Below are positions 52,407 to 60,100 of a stretch of DNA of 64,000 nt, piece after piece. The notes beneath the pieces are model-generated. The model did no database searches, was not told where the DNA came from, and worked only from the letters and a program-made list of their open reading frames with translations. A program made the position numbers and the translations under genes. Position 1 is the first letter of the stretch; the number at the start of each line of letters is the position of its first letter. Source of the DNA: Methylobacterium crusticola (GTDB taxonomy: Bacteria > Pseudomonadota > Alphaproteobacteria > Rhizobiales > Beijerinckiaceae); contig NZ_QOWC01000009.1 in NCBI RefSeq assembly GCF_003574465.1, positions 16,303-80,302 of the forward strand, in the 5' to 3' direction.

Positions 52407-53968
52407 GCGGCCCTCCCCCGGCGTTCCAGGCGGAACGGCGCGTGGTGCGATTCCGGCTCCCGGTAGAGCGGGTAGAGCGGCCCGACGATCGCGTCCGCCA
52501 GGGCGACGTCGAACAGGGGCTGGCCGCCGAGGCGCTCCCGGGCCTCCGGGGTGAGGCGGACGGGGCGCAGGGTCTCGCTCTCCTGCCCGAAGCGGATCAG
52601 GGGATGGTCGCGGGCGATGAGCTTGGCCGCGTTGCGCTCGCCGATGCGGTAGTAGCTCATGGTCTCGACCTCGAGCCCGGGCACGATCGCCTTGACGATG
52701 CCGACCCCGCCGCCCGGGGGCGAGGCGTCGACGTAGAGCACGTCGAACCCCGCCGCCTCCAGGCGCTCGCGGGCGAGGCGGCCCCGGGCCTGCCCGTCCG
52801 CGGCGGGCGTCGTCGGCAGCGCGGTGAACGGCTTCGTGCTCCGCTCCGAGTAGACGGTGCCGGCGAGGAACTCCCGCAGGGTCTCGGCCGGCGCGTCGAT
52901 CCAGTGCAGCATGGCCGAGAGCGCCCGGGACTCCTCCTTGTCGAGGCTGGGCAGGGCCTTCTCGATGAAGGCGTCGACGTAGCCCGGCGGGGTGATGCTG
53001 CGGGCGAGCGCGAGGGGCCCGTGCCCGAAGGCCTTGCGCACCCGGGCGGCCTGGAACTCGAGGAGCGCCTTGCGCAGGGCCCGCTCGCGGTCGGGGTCGC
53101 AGGCCTCGCCGCAGGCCGACAGCGCGATCGGGGCCGGGGCCCGGGAGGGGTCGCGGTCGTAGCCGACGCAGTAGACGTTGGCGAAGCCGAACTCGTCGGA
53201 GGCGAATTTCGGCAGCGCCCGGATGCCGAGGGCGTCGAGGCGCTCCAGCATGCCCCGCGTCTCGGGGCCGAGCCCCTCCGAGACGTCGAGCACGACGCCC
53301 TGGTCGAGGGCGCGGAACAGGAGGCCGTTGCCGTCGCGCTGGAGCAGTTCGAGCAGGCCGTGCCCGAGGGCGAACGCCACGTCCGGCCCGGCGCCGAGGC
53401 CGTTGGTGATGAGGTTCGTGAACGGGACGTAGCCCTCCGACAGCTCGAAATAGTCGGTCGCCGCCACGTCGAGGGGCATCAGCACCGTCTCGCCGGTGCG
53501 GGCGCGGACCGCCGGGGTCCATTCGAGCATTGTGTCGCGGCCGACCGGGCTCCCGGCCGGCAGCCCGAGGGTGAGGGGGTCGGCGACGGAGCCCGCCCCG
53601 AACACCCGCACGAGGTCGCGGTAGCTGCCGCGCTCCTTCCGGCGCGGGATCAGCGCCAGGCTCGGCATCAGGTTCTCGGCGATCTCCGCGACGCCGCCGA
53701 TGATGGCCTCGTCGTCGGTGGCGCCGTAGCCGATGCCGCTCGGCATCGCCCCGACGAAGGCGGGATCGTCGAGGAAGAGGGAGACGAACCAGCACGGCAC
53801 GCCGGTGCGGTCGAGGGGCGCGAGCGGGAAGCCGACGATCCGGCCCGGCGGCAGCACGTCGAGGTAGGCGCGCACGGCGTCCGGCAGGCGCTCGGGCAGG
53901 CCCTCGACGACGCGGGACCGGCCGAGGCCGTGGGCGCGCGGGCGCGGGGCGGGGGTGCGCTGGTCCAA
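52403..53968 (-). CDS. YcaO domain protein
   Basis: A 521-residue protein starting at TTG 53968, with GAGGAG ten bases upstream. Three YcaO ATP-binding blocks are seen: GGVAEIAEN at 91-99, ALGHGLLELLQRDGNG at 200-215, and RALRKALLEFQAARVRK at 296-312. Positions that are usually ER are EN and QR here. The C-terminal half (ERLEAAGFDVLYVDASPP, VETMSYYRIGE) matches the YcaO C-terminal region. YcaO enzymes phosphorylate amide oxygens to make azolines, thioamides or amidines. There is no precursor peptide, TfuA or azoline dehydrogenase nearby, so the substrate is probably not a RiPP. Confidence 0.85.
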   Translation of the reverse strand: MDQRTPAPRPRAHGLGRSRVVEGLPERLPDAVRAYLDVLPPGRIVGFPLAPLDRTGVPCWFVSLFLDDPAFVGAMPSGIGYGATDDEAIIGGVAEIAENLMPSLALIPRRKERGSYRDLVRVFGAGSVADPLTLGLPAGSPVGRDTMLEWTPAVRARTGETVLMPLDVAATDYFELSEGYVPFTNLITNGLGAGPDVAFALGHGLLELLQRDGNGLLFRALDQGVVLDVSEGLGPETRGMLERLDALGIRALPKFASDEFGFANVYCVGYDRDPSRAPAPIALSACGEACDPDRERALRKALLEFQAARVRKAFGHGPLALARSITPPGYVDAFIEKALPSLDKEESRALSAMLHWIDAPAETLREFLAGTVYSERSTKPFTALPTTPAADGQARGRLARERLEAAGFDVLYVDASPPGGGVGIVKAIVPGLEVETMSYYRIGERNAAKLIARDHPLIRFGQESETLRPVRLTPEARERLGGQPLFDVALADAIVGPLYPLYREPESHHAPFRLERRGRAA

Positions 53969-53992
53969 GGGGGCGTGTCTCCTCGCGGCGCG

Positions 53993-55039
53993 TCAGGCGG
54001 CCGGTGCGATGGCGGGCTTCGGGTCGCCGCCGGCCGCCGCGTAGGCGCGGGCCAGCAGCCGCATGGTGCCGAGGTCGCGGGTTGCGGACCACGCGGCGCG
54101 CTCCCCGGGCGCGCGCAGGGCCCGCCCGAAGGCCCGCACCTGCTCCAGGAACGGCGAGGCGGCGGCGTCGAAGGTCACCGGGGTCGCGGTCCCGGTGGCG
54201 CCGTCCGTGAGCGTGACGGTGCCGCCGGCGTCCTGGCCCATGGTGTTCTCGGCGGTGAGGAGGCCCCGCGTCCCGACGATCTCGAGCCGGCGGCGCGGCA
54301 GCGCGTCGGGGCAGTTGTAGGCGACGTGCAGGCTCGCCAGCACGCCCGAGGCGGTGCGCCCGATCAGGAGCGCCCCGTCGTCGACGGCGTAGTCCTGGGC
54401 GCGGGCCTGGATCAGGGCGGCGATCTCGGCGAGCGGCTCGTCGAGGAGGTAGTCCACGAGGTCGAGGCCGTGGGGCGCGAGGTCCATGAGGGCGCCGCCG
54501 CCGGCCTGGGCCGGGTCGATGCGCCAGTTCGGCTGGCCCGGGCAGGAGGTCCAGGCCCGGTCGAGCCAGCACGCGTAGACGATGCGCACGGCCGTCACGG
54601 TGCCGAGGCGGCCGGCCCGGACCGTCTCGCGCAGGAGGCGGTGGGCCGGGTGGTGGCGCTGGTCGAAGGCGGTGCCGTACAGGATGCCGGCCCGCTGCAC
54701 GGCGGCCGCCATGGCCTCGGCGTCGGCGAGCGAGGCGCTCATGGGCTTCTCGCACAGGACCGCCTTGCCGGCGGCCGCCAGGGCCTCCACGGCGCCGCGG
54801 TGCAGGTGGTTGGGGGTCGCGACGTACACGGCCTCGACGGCGGGCTCGGCGATCAGGCCGGCGAGGCCGGCATGCGTCCGCGCCCCCGCCGCCGCGGCGG
54901 CCCGCCGGGGCTCGTCGCCGGGATCGCAGACCGCCACGAGGCGGTGCCCGGCGCTCGCGATCGCCGGCGCCATGAAGTCGCGGGCGACCCAGCCATAGCC
55001 GACGATGCCCCAGCCGACGGGCGCCCCGCTCCCGGCCAT
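53993..55039 (-). CDS. Gfo/Idh/MocA family oxidoreductase
   Basis: A 348-residue NAD(P)-dependent dehydrogenase. The Rossmann motif is GWGIVGYGWVARDF at 9-22, the conserved lysine motif is CEKPMSASLADAE, and the catalytic block is GGGALMDLAPHGLDLVDYLL with the paired Asp and His. Members oxidise sugars and inositols (IolG, scyllo-inositol dehydrogenase). ATG 55039 overlaps the methyltransferase stop by one base (TGATG). In this cluster an inositol or an inositol-linked sugar is the likely substrate. Confidence 0.88.
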   Translation of the reverse strand: MAGSGAPVGWGIVGYGWVARDFMAPAIASAGHRLVAVCDPGDEPRRAAAAAGARTHAGLAGLIAEPAVEAVYVATPNHLHRGAVEALAAAGKAVLCEKPMSASLADAEAMAAAVQRAGILYGTAFDQRHHPAHRLLRETVRAGRLGTVTAVRIVYACWLDRAWTSCPGQPNWRIDPAQAGGGALMDLAPHGLDLVDYLLDEPLAEIAALIQARAQDYAVDDGALLIGRTASGVLASLHVAYNCPDALPRRRLEIVGTRGLLTAENTMGQDAGGTVTLTDGATGTATPVTFDAAASPFLEQVRAFGRALRAPGERAAWSATRDLGTMRLLARAYAAAGGDPKPAIAPAA

Positions 55040-56211
55040 CACCAGCGCTCCGGCAGGTCGACGAACTCGCGCCGGCGCGCGCGCTCCAGGGTCTCGGGCG
55101 AGGCCTCCACGACCTCGGGCCCCTCCGTGCGCGGCGGGTAGGTCGCCCGGGGGCCGTACTCGGCCTCGTAGCGCGCGGACGGCCAGGCGACGGCGTAGCC
55201 GCCCCCCGGGTCGGGCCGGTAGAGCGGGTTCAGGCGCAGCCGCGTGCCCTCCGGCGGCAGGGTCAGCCCGTCCACGAGGGGCCGGGGCGCCGGGCGCATG
55301 CCGGGCCCGCACACCACCGAGAACGCCTCGGCGTGGCCGAGCGCCGCCGGCTCGGCCGGCACCGGCGCGCGGGCGTCGACGAGCGCCCGGGTGAGCTCGG
55401 CGTCGTCGTACACGAGGCCGTCCGGGAACAGCTCCTCGATCTCGTCGGCGGAGACGGCGTGGCCGGCCGAGAAGCCGGCCTGCGCGCTGTTGTGGATGTG
55501 GCTGAGGGCGAGCCAGCCGTCCTCGCCGGCGTTCCGGCGCAGGCAGTCGAGGATGCGGCCCTTCTCGCGCATGAAGTAGAAGGCGTCGTGGCACATGACG
55601 AGGTCGACGGGGGCCTGCGCGACCGGCCAGTGCGGCGAGCCGGCGTCGAAGCAGACGAGCTGCGGGCGCTGGCCCGCCACCCAGTGCCGGGCGACCCAGA
55701 GCTTGGCGAAGACCACGTCGCCGCCGGAGACCCGGACGCCCCGGGCCTGGAGCTCGCGCAGGTAGTGGCCGATGCCGCAGGCCAGCTCGAACGCGCAGAC
55801 CGGCGCGTTCCAGTGCGCCTCGAGGAGGGCGAGGCCCGCGAGGTAGGTCGGGTCGCTCCAGCGATGGACGAAGTAGTCGCCGACGCGGCCCCAGCCGAGG
55901 CGCTCGCAGGCGTCCCGCAGGGAGACGTACTTGAGGTCGCGCACGAGGTCGCGCAGGGCCGCCGGATCCGGCCGCGCTCCGGTCCACCACTCGTCCTGGT
56001 CGGCGAGGAGGAGCTCGAGGGCGTGGCCCGGCGCGCCCCTGTCGAGGTGGCCCAGCACCTCGCGCACGAGGTCGTCGCGGCCGACCCGCAGGAACGGGAT
56101 CCCGTCGACGACCGGCCAGCGCGGCCCGCGCCTGCCCTCCCGCAGGGAGTGCGAGGTGTCGTGGTGCAGCGCCTCGCCGGTGACCGGCGAGAGGAGCCCG
56201 AACGGGATCAC
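55039..56211 (-). CDS. SAM-dependent methyltransferase with Trm112-like N-terminus
   Basis: A 390-residue protein starting at GTG 56211. The N-terminal 45 residues (LLSPVTGEALHHDTSHSL, WPVVDGIPFLR) look like the Trm112-type domain seen in front of many methyltransferases, but lacking its zinc cysteines. The SAM motif I is FELACGIGHYLREL, followed by an acidic end of strand 2 (SGGDVVFAK) and CHDAFYFMREKG. The C-terminal 120 residues are not recognised. It may methylate the cyclitol, the sugar or a sulfur atom of the cluster product. Confidence 0.8.
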   Translation of the reverse strand: MIPFGLLSPVTGEALHHDTSHSLREGRRGPRWPVVDGIPFLRVGRDDLVREVLGHLDRGAPGHALELLLADQDEWWTGARPDPAALRDLVRDLKYVSLRDACERLGWGRVGDYFVHRWSDPTYLAGLALLEAHWNAPVCAFELACGIGHYLRELQARGVRVSGGDVVFAKLWVARHWVAGQRPQLVCFDAGSPHWPVAQAPVDLVMCHDAFYFMREKGRILDCLRRNAGEDGWLALSHIHNSAQAGFSAGHAVSADEIEELFPDGLVYDDAELTRALVDARAPVPAEPAALGHAEAFSVVCGPGMRPAPRPLVDGLTLPPEGTRLRLNPLYRPDPGGGYAVAWPSARYEAEYGPRATYPPRTEGPEVVEASPETLERARRREFVDLPERW

Positions 56212-56254
56212 GGATGCGCTCCCTCAAGGTGCCGCGCCGGCCGCGCCCGGCGCC

Positions 56255-57178
56255 TCACGGCAGGTGCATGTCCGCCAGCACGCGGTCGTGGAACGCCTTC
56301 ACCGGACCGTCGTGGACGAGCGCCATCTCGCCGAGCACCGTGTCCATGGTCAGCGAGGCGGCGCGCAGGTGCTGGGCGATCTGGAGCACGCGGTCGATCA
56401 CGTCGGCGGCGTGGAAGGCGCGCCCCTCCGCGGTCGCGTCGTCGGCCAGGACCCGGCGCGCCGAGGCGACGCGCGGGCGCAGGGCCGGCGCGATCTCGCC
56501 GAGGGCGCGCTCGCCCAGGGTGGCGATCACCGCGTCGAGGTGGGCGCCCAGCAGGATCTCCCCGGTGAACCCGGCATCCGGCATCAGGGCGTTGTGCAGG
56601 TGGTGGGCGAGCGCCGCCACGAACACGGTGGCCGGGTCGGCCCCGTAGAACGGGCTCAGCACCACGCCGTAGACCGCCACCATCAGGCAGTGCTCGGCGT
56701 GGTTCTCGGGCGGCTCGAGCAGGACGCGCGGCCGGCCCGGGCAGGTGACGCCGGCCCGGGGCTGGTCGCAGAGGAGGCGGACGAAGCCCGGCAGCCCACC
56801 GGCCGGCCACTCCTCGGGCGCGGCGAGGCGGGCGCGCAGGCGCGCTGCGAGGCGCGGCTCGACCGCGCCCGCCACCTCGTCGAAGCCCCGCACCAGGATC
56901 TCGGCCGCCTGCGGCCCGGGGATGCCGGCGGCGGCCAGGAACGCGGCGTCGAGGTCGCCGAGGCGGGCCGCCGCCAGGGCCTTGGCGGCGACGTCGAGGG
57001 CGAGGGCCTCCGGGTCGGCGCCCCCCTCGAGGGCCGCCCAGGCCTGCACGAAGAGGCGCTCGGCGATGGACCCGCCGCGCCCGGCCGAGCGGACGCGCTT
57101 GAGGTCGTTCAGCTCGACCAGGAGCCCGCGCAGGCCTGGCGGCGCCGCGGGACCCTCCGGCGTCACCCCGGTCGCCAT
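56255..57178 (-). CDS. HD-like domain protein
   Basis: A 307-residue, mostly helical protein. The central part has the spacing of an HD-superfamily metal site: H160 and H163 (ENHAEHC), H192-H193 (LAHHLHNALMPD) and D259/D262 (HAADVIDRV). The usual His-Asp pair is His-His here. HD proteins are phosphohydrolases or, as in myo-inositol oxygenase and PhnZ, di-iron oxygenases. It starts 2 bp after the inositol-phosphate synthase, which suggests dephosphorylation or oxidation of inositol. I do not recognise a named subfamily. Confidence 0.7.
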   Translation of the reverse strand: MATGVTPEGPAAPPGLRGLLVELNDLKRVRSAGRGGSIAERLFVQAWAALEGGADPEALALDVAAKALAAARLGDLDAAFLAAAGIPGPQAAEILVRGFDEVAGAVEPRLAARLRARLAAPEEWPAGGLPGFVRLLCDQPRAGVTCPGRPRVLLEPPENHAEHCLMVAVYGVVLSPFYGADPATVFVAALAHHLHNALMPDAGFTGEILLGAHLDAVIATLGERALGEIAPALRPRVASARRVLADDATAEGRAFHAADVIDRVLQIAQHLRAASLTMDTVLGEMALVHDGPVKAFHDRVLADMHLP

Positions 57179-57180
57179 GC

Positions 57181-58371
57181 TCAGTGGACGCCCAGCCAGT
57201 CGAGCAGCATGCGCTCCTGCGCGCCGAAGGCGTGCTCGGGGCCGTGGCCGTTCTTGACCATCGGGGCCTTGAAGAAGAGCGAGAGCTGCTCCTGCACGCC
57301 GCCGTCGCCGCGCTTCTTGGCGAGGTCGAGGACGCGGGCGATCTCGATCACCAGCGGCGCGGCCAGGATCGAGTCCTTGCACAGGAAGTTGATCTTGATC
57401 TGCATCTTCTGGCCGAGGAAGCCGGTAACGTCGATGTTGTCCCAGGCCTCCTTGTCGTCGCCGCGCGGGCGGTAGTAGTGGATGTGCACGAGGTGATCCT
57501 CGACCGGGTAGCCGAGGATCGAGTCGAGAACCGTGCCCTTGGTGTTGAGCTTGGACTGGAGCGAGTCCTTGTCGTTGAGGGCGAGCCCGTCGCGGTTGCC
57601 GAGGATGTTGGTGGAGAACCAGCCGTCGACGTGGAGCGCGCGGGACTTGAGCGCGGGGGCCAGAACCGTCTTCATCATGGTCTGGCCGGTCTTGCCGTCC
57701 TTGCCGGCCACCGGGACGTTGAGCTGGCGGGCGAGGTCCGTGAGGGCCGGCACGTCGGCGGCGACGCTCGGGGTGAAGTTCGCGTACGGGATCCCGTTCG
57801 TGATCGCCGCGTAGGCGTAGAGCATCGCCGGGCTGATCGCCTCGTCGCTGGCGTCGAGGCCGCGCTCGAAGGCGGCGGTCGAGTTCAGGGTCGGATCGTC
57901 GAGGTCGGGCCAGCGCTCGGTCGAGGCGAGGTTCACCACGACCACGTCGTCGACGCCGGCCAGTTCGCGGAAGCGCTTGAGGTCGTCCGCGATGACGTCG
58001 ACGGCCTCGCGGTGGTCCTTGGCGACGATGCGGTTCTGCCCGTCGATGTTCTTGCAGAACTTGGCGCTGCCGACCGCCGGCCAGGGCCGCATGCGGTTCA
58101 GCACCTGGGCGCCGTTCTCGATGTCCTGCTTCGTGAGCACGCCGTGCCCGCTCGCCGCCGCCCCGAGGTCGTCGCCGTTGAGGTCCCAGCCGCCGAAGAC
58201 CAGGTCCTTGTAGCCGACCATGCCGGCCACCGCCTGGCCCGCAAGGGGCAGCCCATCGAGACGGTTCGACCCTGACTTGATCATCTCGATGCCGGCAATG
58301 GCGGTGGTGGCGACGGCCCCCCCCATCCCGACGAAAGCGACGCCGACGCGTCGACCGGGCTGCATGCTCAT
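57181..58371 (-). CDS. ino1: Inositol-1-phosphate synthase
   Basis: A 396-residue NAD-dependent isomerase that converts glucose 6-phosphate to inositol 1-phosphate. The dinucleotide loop is VAFVGMGGAVATT at 11-23. The catalytic lysine region is VAGKDGKTGQTMMKTV, followed by GWFSTNILGNRDG and the block CKDSILAAPLVIEIARVLDL. ATG 58371 is the likely start, with ATG 58365 as alternative. It is the first gene of the nine-gene cluster. Inositol synthesis is uncommon in proteobacteria outside dedicated pathways, so its place here supports an inositol-based product. Confidence 0.9.
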   Translation of the reverse strand: MSMQPGRRVGVAFVGMGGAVATTAIAGIEMIKSGSNRLDGLPLAGQAVAGMVGYKDLVFGGWDLNGDDLGAAASGHGVLTKQDIENGAQVLNRMRPWPAVGSAKFCKNIDGQNRIVAKDHREAVDVIADDLKRFRELAGVDDVVVVNLASTERWPDLDDPTLNSTAAFERGLDASDEAISPAMLYAYAAITNGIPYANFTPSVAADVPALTDLARQLNVPVAGKDGKTGQTMMKTVLAPALKSRALHVDGWFSTNILGNRDGLALNDKDSLQSKLNTKGTVLDSILGYPVEDHLVHIHYYRPRGDDKEAWDNIDVTGFLGQKMQIKINFLCKDSILAAPLVIEIARVLDLAKKRGDGGVQEQLSLFFKAPMVKNGHGPEHAFGAQERMLLDWLGVH

Positions 58372-58702
58372 CGGTGAGGGGCTTCCTTCCACTACAAACG
58401 GCGGTGTCTCGGGTTCGGCGGTGACGCGCCGTACTCCCCGATCCGCGTGGCGACAGGAAATGCGTGGTGGGATGCTTGGTTCCGCCGGCGGCGGCATTTC
58501 TTTGATGCCCGGGCCGGGGTGCGGATCCGGGCGCCGCGAACCAAAACTATGTTGAAACAATGGCTTGCGGCGCCTCGAAAACGCCCCGGCCGCTGCCGCC
58601 AAGCCGTCCCATTGTGGTCACACCCGGCCGCCAGAGGTGCGCTCGAGCAAAGCAAGGCACGGCCCCGGACGCGGCCGCGCGGTCAGACAACGAAGGTAGG
58701 AC
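58372..58702. other. Divergent promoter region between the inositol cluster and the transglycosylase
   Basis: 331 bp without a convincing gene. Around 58540-58565 there is a patch less GC-rich than its surroundings (aaaactatgttgaaacaatgg), the likeliest place for the cluster promoter. I found no clear -35/-10 pair or inverted repeat. Confidence 0.5.
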
Positions 58703-60037
58703 ATGGGGGTTTTCCCGGAGCCGGCGCCCTGCGCCGACGACGCAGGCCGACGCGTGCCCGGAGGCGGAGCCGAGGGCCCGGTCCGGTGGCTGCGCCGCCG
58801 CCCCCACGCCCGCCCGCGCCGGCTCCTCGGCGCCTCCCTGGCCGCGTCCCTGCCGCGCAAGGCCCTGGCGGCGCTCGCCGTCGGCGCCGCGTTCGGGGCC
58901 TGCCTGCCCCCGGACGCCGTGGCGCCGGCCGCCTCGGCGCACGACCGCATCGACCTGGCGGCGCCCCTCGCCCCGGCCCTGGCCGCGGATCCGGGGGCCG
59001 GGTGGCACGGGCTCCCGGTGCCCGAGGAGACCCCCAGCACGACGGACCTGATCGTGAGCGACCTCGACCGCCTGCGCCTGGAGAGCCGGGGGGAGGCGGA
59101 CCGGGAGCAGGCGAGTCTCGAGGGCCCGAGCCTGGACGACGGGAGCCTCGATGACGGGAGCCTCGACGACGGGAGGCTCGACGACGGGAGCCTCCGGGAC
59201 GCGGCCCTCGCGGGCTGGACGCTCGAGGCCCCCGGGAGCGCGAGCCCCGCGGGCCCGCGCGGCGAGGAGGCCGCCGAGGAGGGCCGGAGCGGTGAGGCGC
59301 CGCGCGACGGGGCCGCGGAGGTGGTCGCGTTCGGCGACAAGAGGCTGCCGCGGCCGCTCGTCGAGACCATCGTGCGGGCGGCCCGGGAGACGGAGGTGGA
59401 CCCCGCCTACCTGATGGCCCTCGCCGACAAGGAATCGAGCTTCTCGCCCACCGCCCGGGCCGCGACCTCCTCGGCCGAGGGCCTGTTCCAGTTCCTGACC
59501 GGCACGTGGCTGGAGCTCGTGCGCAACTTCGGCACGAAGCACGGCCTCTCGGCCGAGGCCGACCTGATCGAGCGCCGGGGGAGCACGCTCACCGTGTCCG
59601 ACGAGACCAGCCGCCGCCGCGTCCTGGCCCTGCGCCGGGATCCCTACGTGGCGAGCCTGATGGCCGGGGAGCTGATGAAGCGCGACCGGGCGCGGGTCGA
59701 GCAGCGGCTCGGCCGCGACCTGAAGCGCACGGAATGCTACTTCGCCCACCTGCTCGGCGCCGCGAGCGCCGGCAAGTTCATGGCGCTCACCGCCGAGAAG
59801 CCCGACCAGCCGGCCCAGCGCGCCTTCCGGGCCGCCGCCCGGGCAAACCGGAGCCTGTTCTTCGCGCGGGACGGCAAGAAGACCCGCAGCCTCACGGTCG
59901 CCGAGGTGTACGAGCGCCTCGACGACATGATCGACCGCCGCCTCGACCTGTTCCAGCCGGTCGCCGCGCTCGCCGCGCGCCTCGACCCGCGCCGGCCCGG
60001 CGAGGCGCCGACCGCCGCCCTCTCGCTGCTCCCCTGA
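58703..60037 (+). CDS. Lytic transglycosylase-like protein with quintet repeats
   Basis: A 444-residue protein. The N-terminal 50 residues are basic and proline-rich, followed by a hydrophobic segment (AALAVGAAFGACLPP) that may be an anchor or signal. Residues 138-177 are eight consecutive five-residue units with Leu at the second position (SLEGP, SLDDG x3, RLDDG, SLRDA, ALAGW, TLEAP). The SLT-like domain follows with E244 in ADKESSFSPTARAATSSAEG and LFQFLTGTWLE. Peptidoglycan cleavage is likely. GTAGG precedes ATG 58703. Confidence 0.8.
   Translation: MGVFPEPAPCADDAGRRVPGGGAEGPVRWLRRRPHARPRRLLGASLAASLPRKALAALAVGAAFGACLPPDAVAPAASAHDRIDLAAPLAPALAADPGAGWHGLPVPEETPSTTDLIVSDLDRLRLESRGEADREQASLEGPSLDDGSLDDGSLDDGRLDDGSLRDAALAGWTLEAPGSASPAGPRGEEAAEEGRSGEAPRDGAAEVVAFGDKRLPRPLVETIVRAARETEVDPAYLMALADKESSFSPTARAATSSAEGLFQFLTGTWLELVRNFGTKHGLSAEADLIERRGSTLTVSDETSRRRVLALRRDPYVASLMAGELMKRDRARVEQRLGRDLKRTECYFAHLLGAASAGKFMALTAEKPDQPAQRAFRAAARANRSLFFARDGKKTRSLTVAEVYERLDDMIDRRLDLFQPVAALAARLDPRRPGEAPTAALSLLP
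59135..59194. repeat. 15-bp tandem repeat coding for LDDG units
   Basis: Four 15-bp units, gacgacgggagcctc or a one-base variant, at 59135, 59150, 59165 and 59180. They encode the repeated SLDDG/RLDDG quintets of the transglycosylase-like protein. Confidence 0.92.
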
Positions 60038-60100
60038 CGGACCGCGACGGCGCGGCGCGCGAGCACCCGCAGGGACGCCGGCGCGGAAGGGGCGCCGGCC

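Noticed and set aside
48850..58371. True mycothiol locus
   Set aside because: MshC-like cysteine ligase and MshD-like acetyltransferase genes are missing from the cluster, and YcaO, Gfo/Idh and methyltransferase are not mycothiol genes. Only the early steps are parallel.
48850..58702. RiPP cluster around the YcaO gene
   Set aside because: I found no plausible short precursor frame with a ribosome binding site, no azoline dehydrogenase, no partner E1-like protein and no peptidase or exporter inside the operon.
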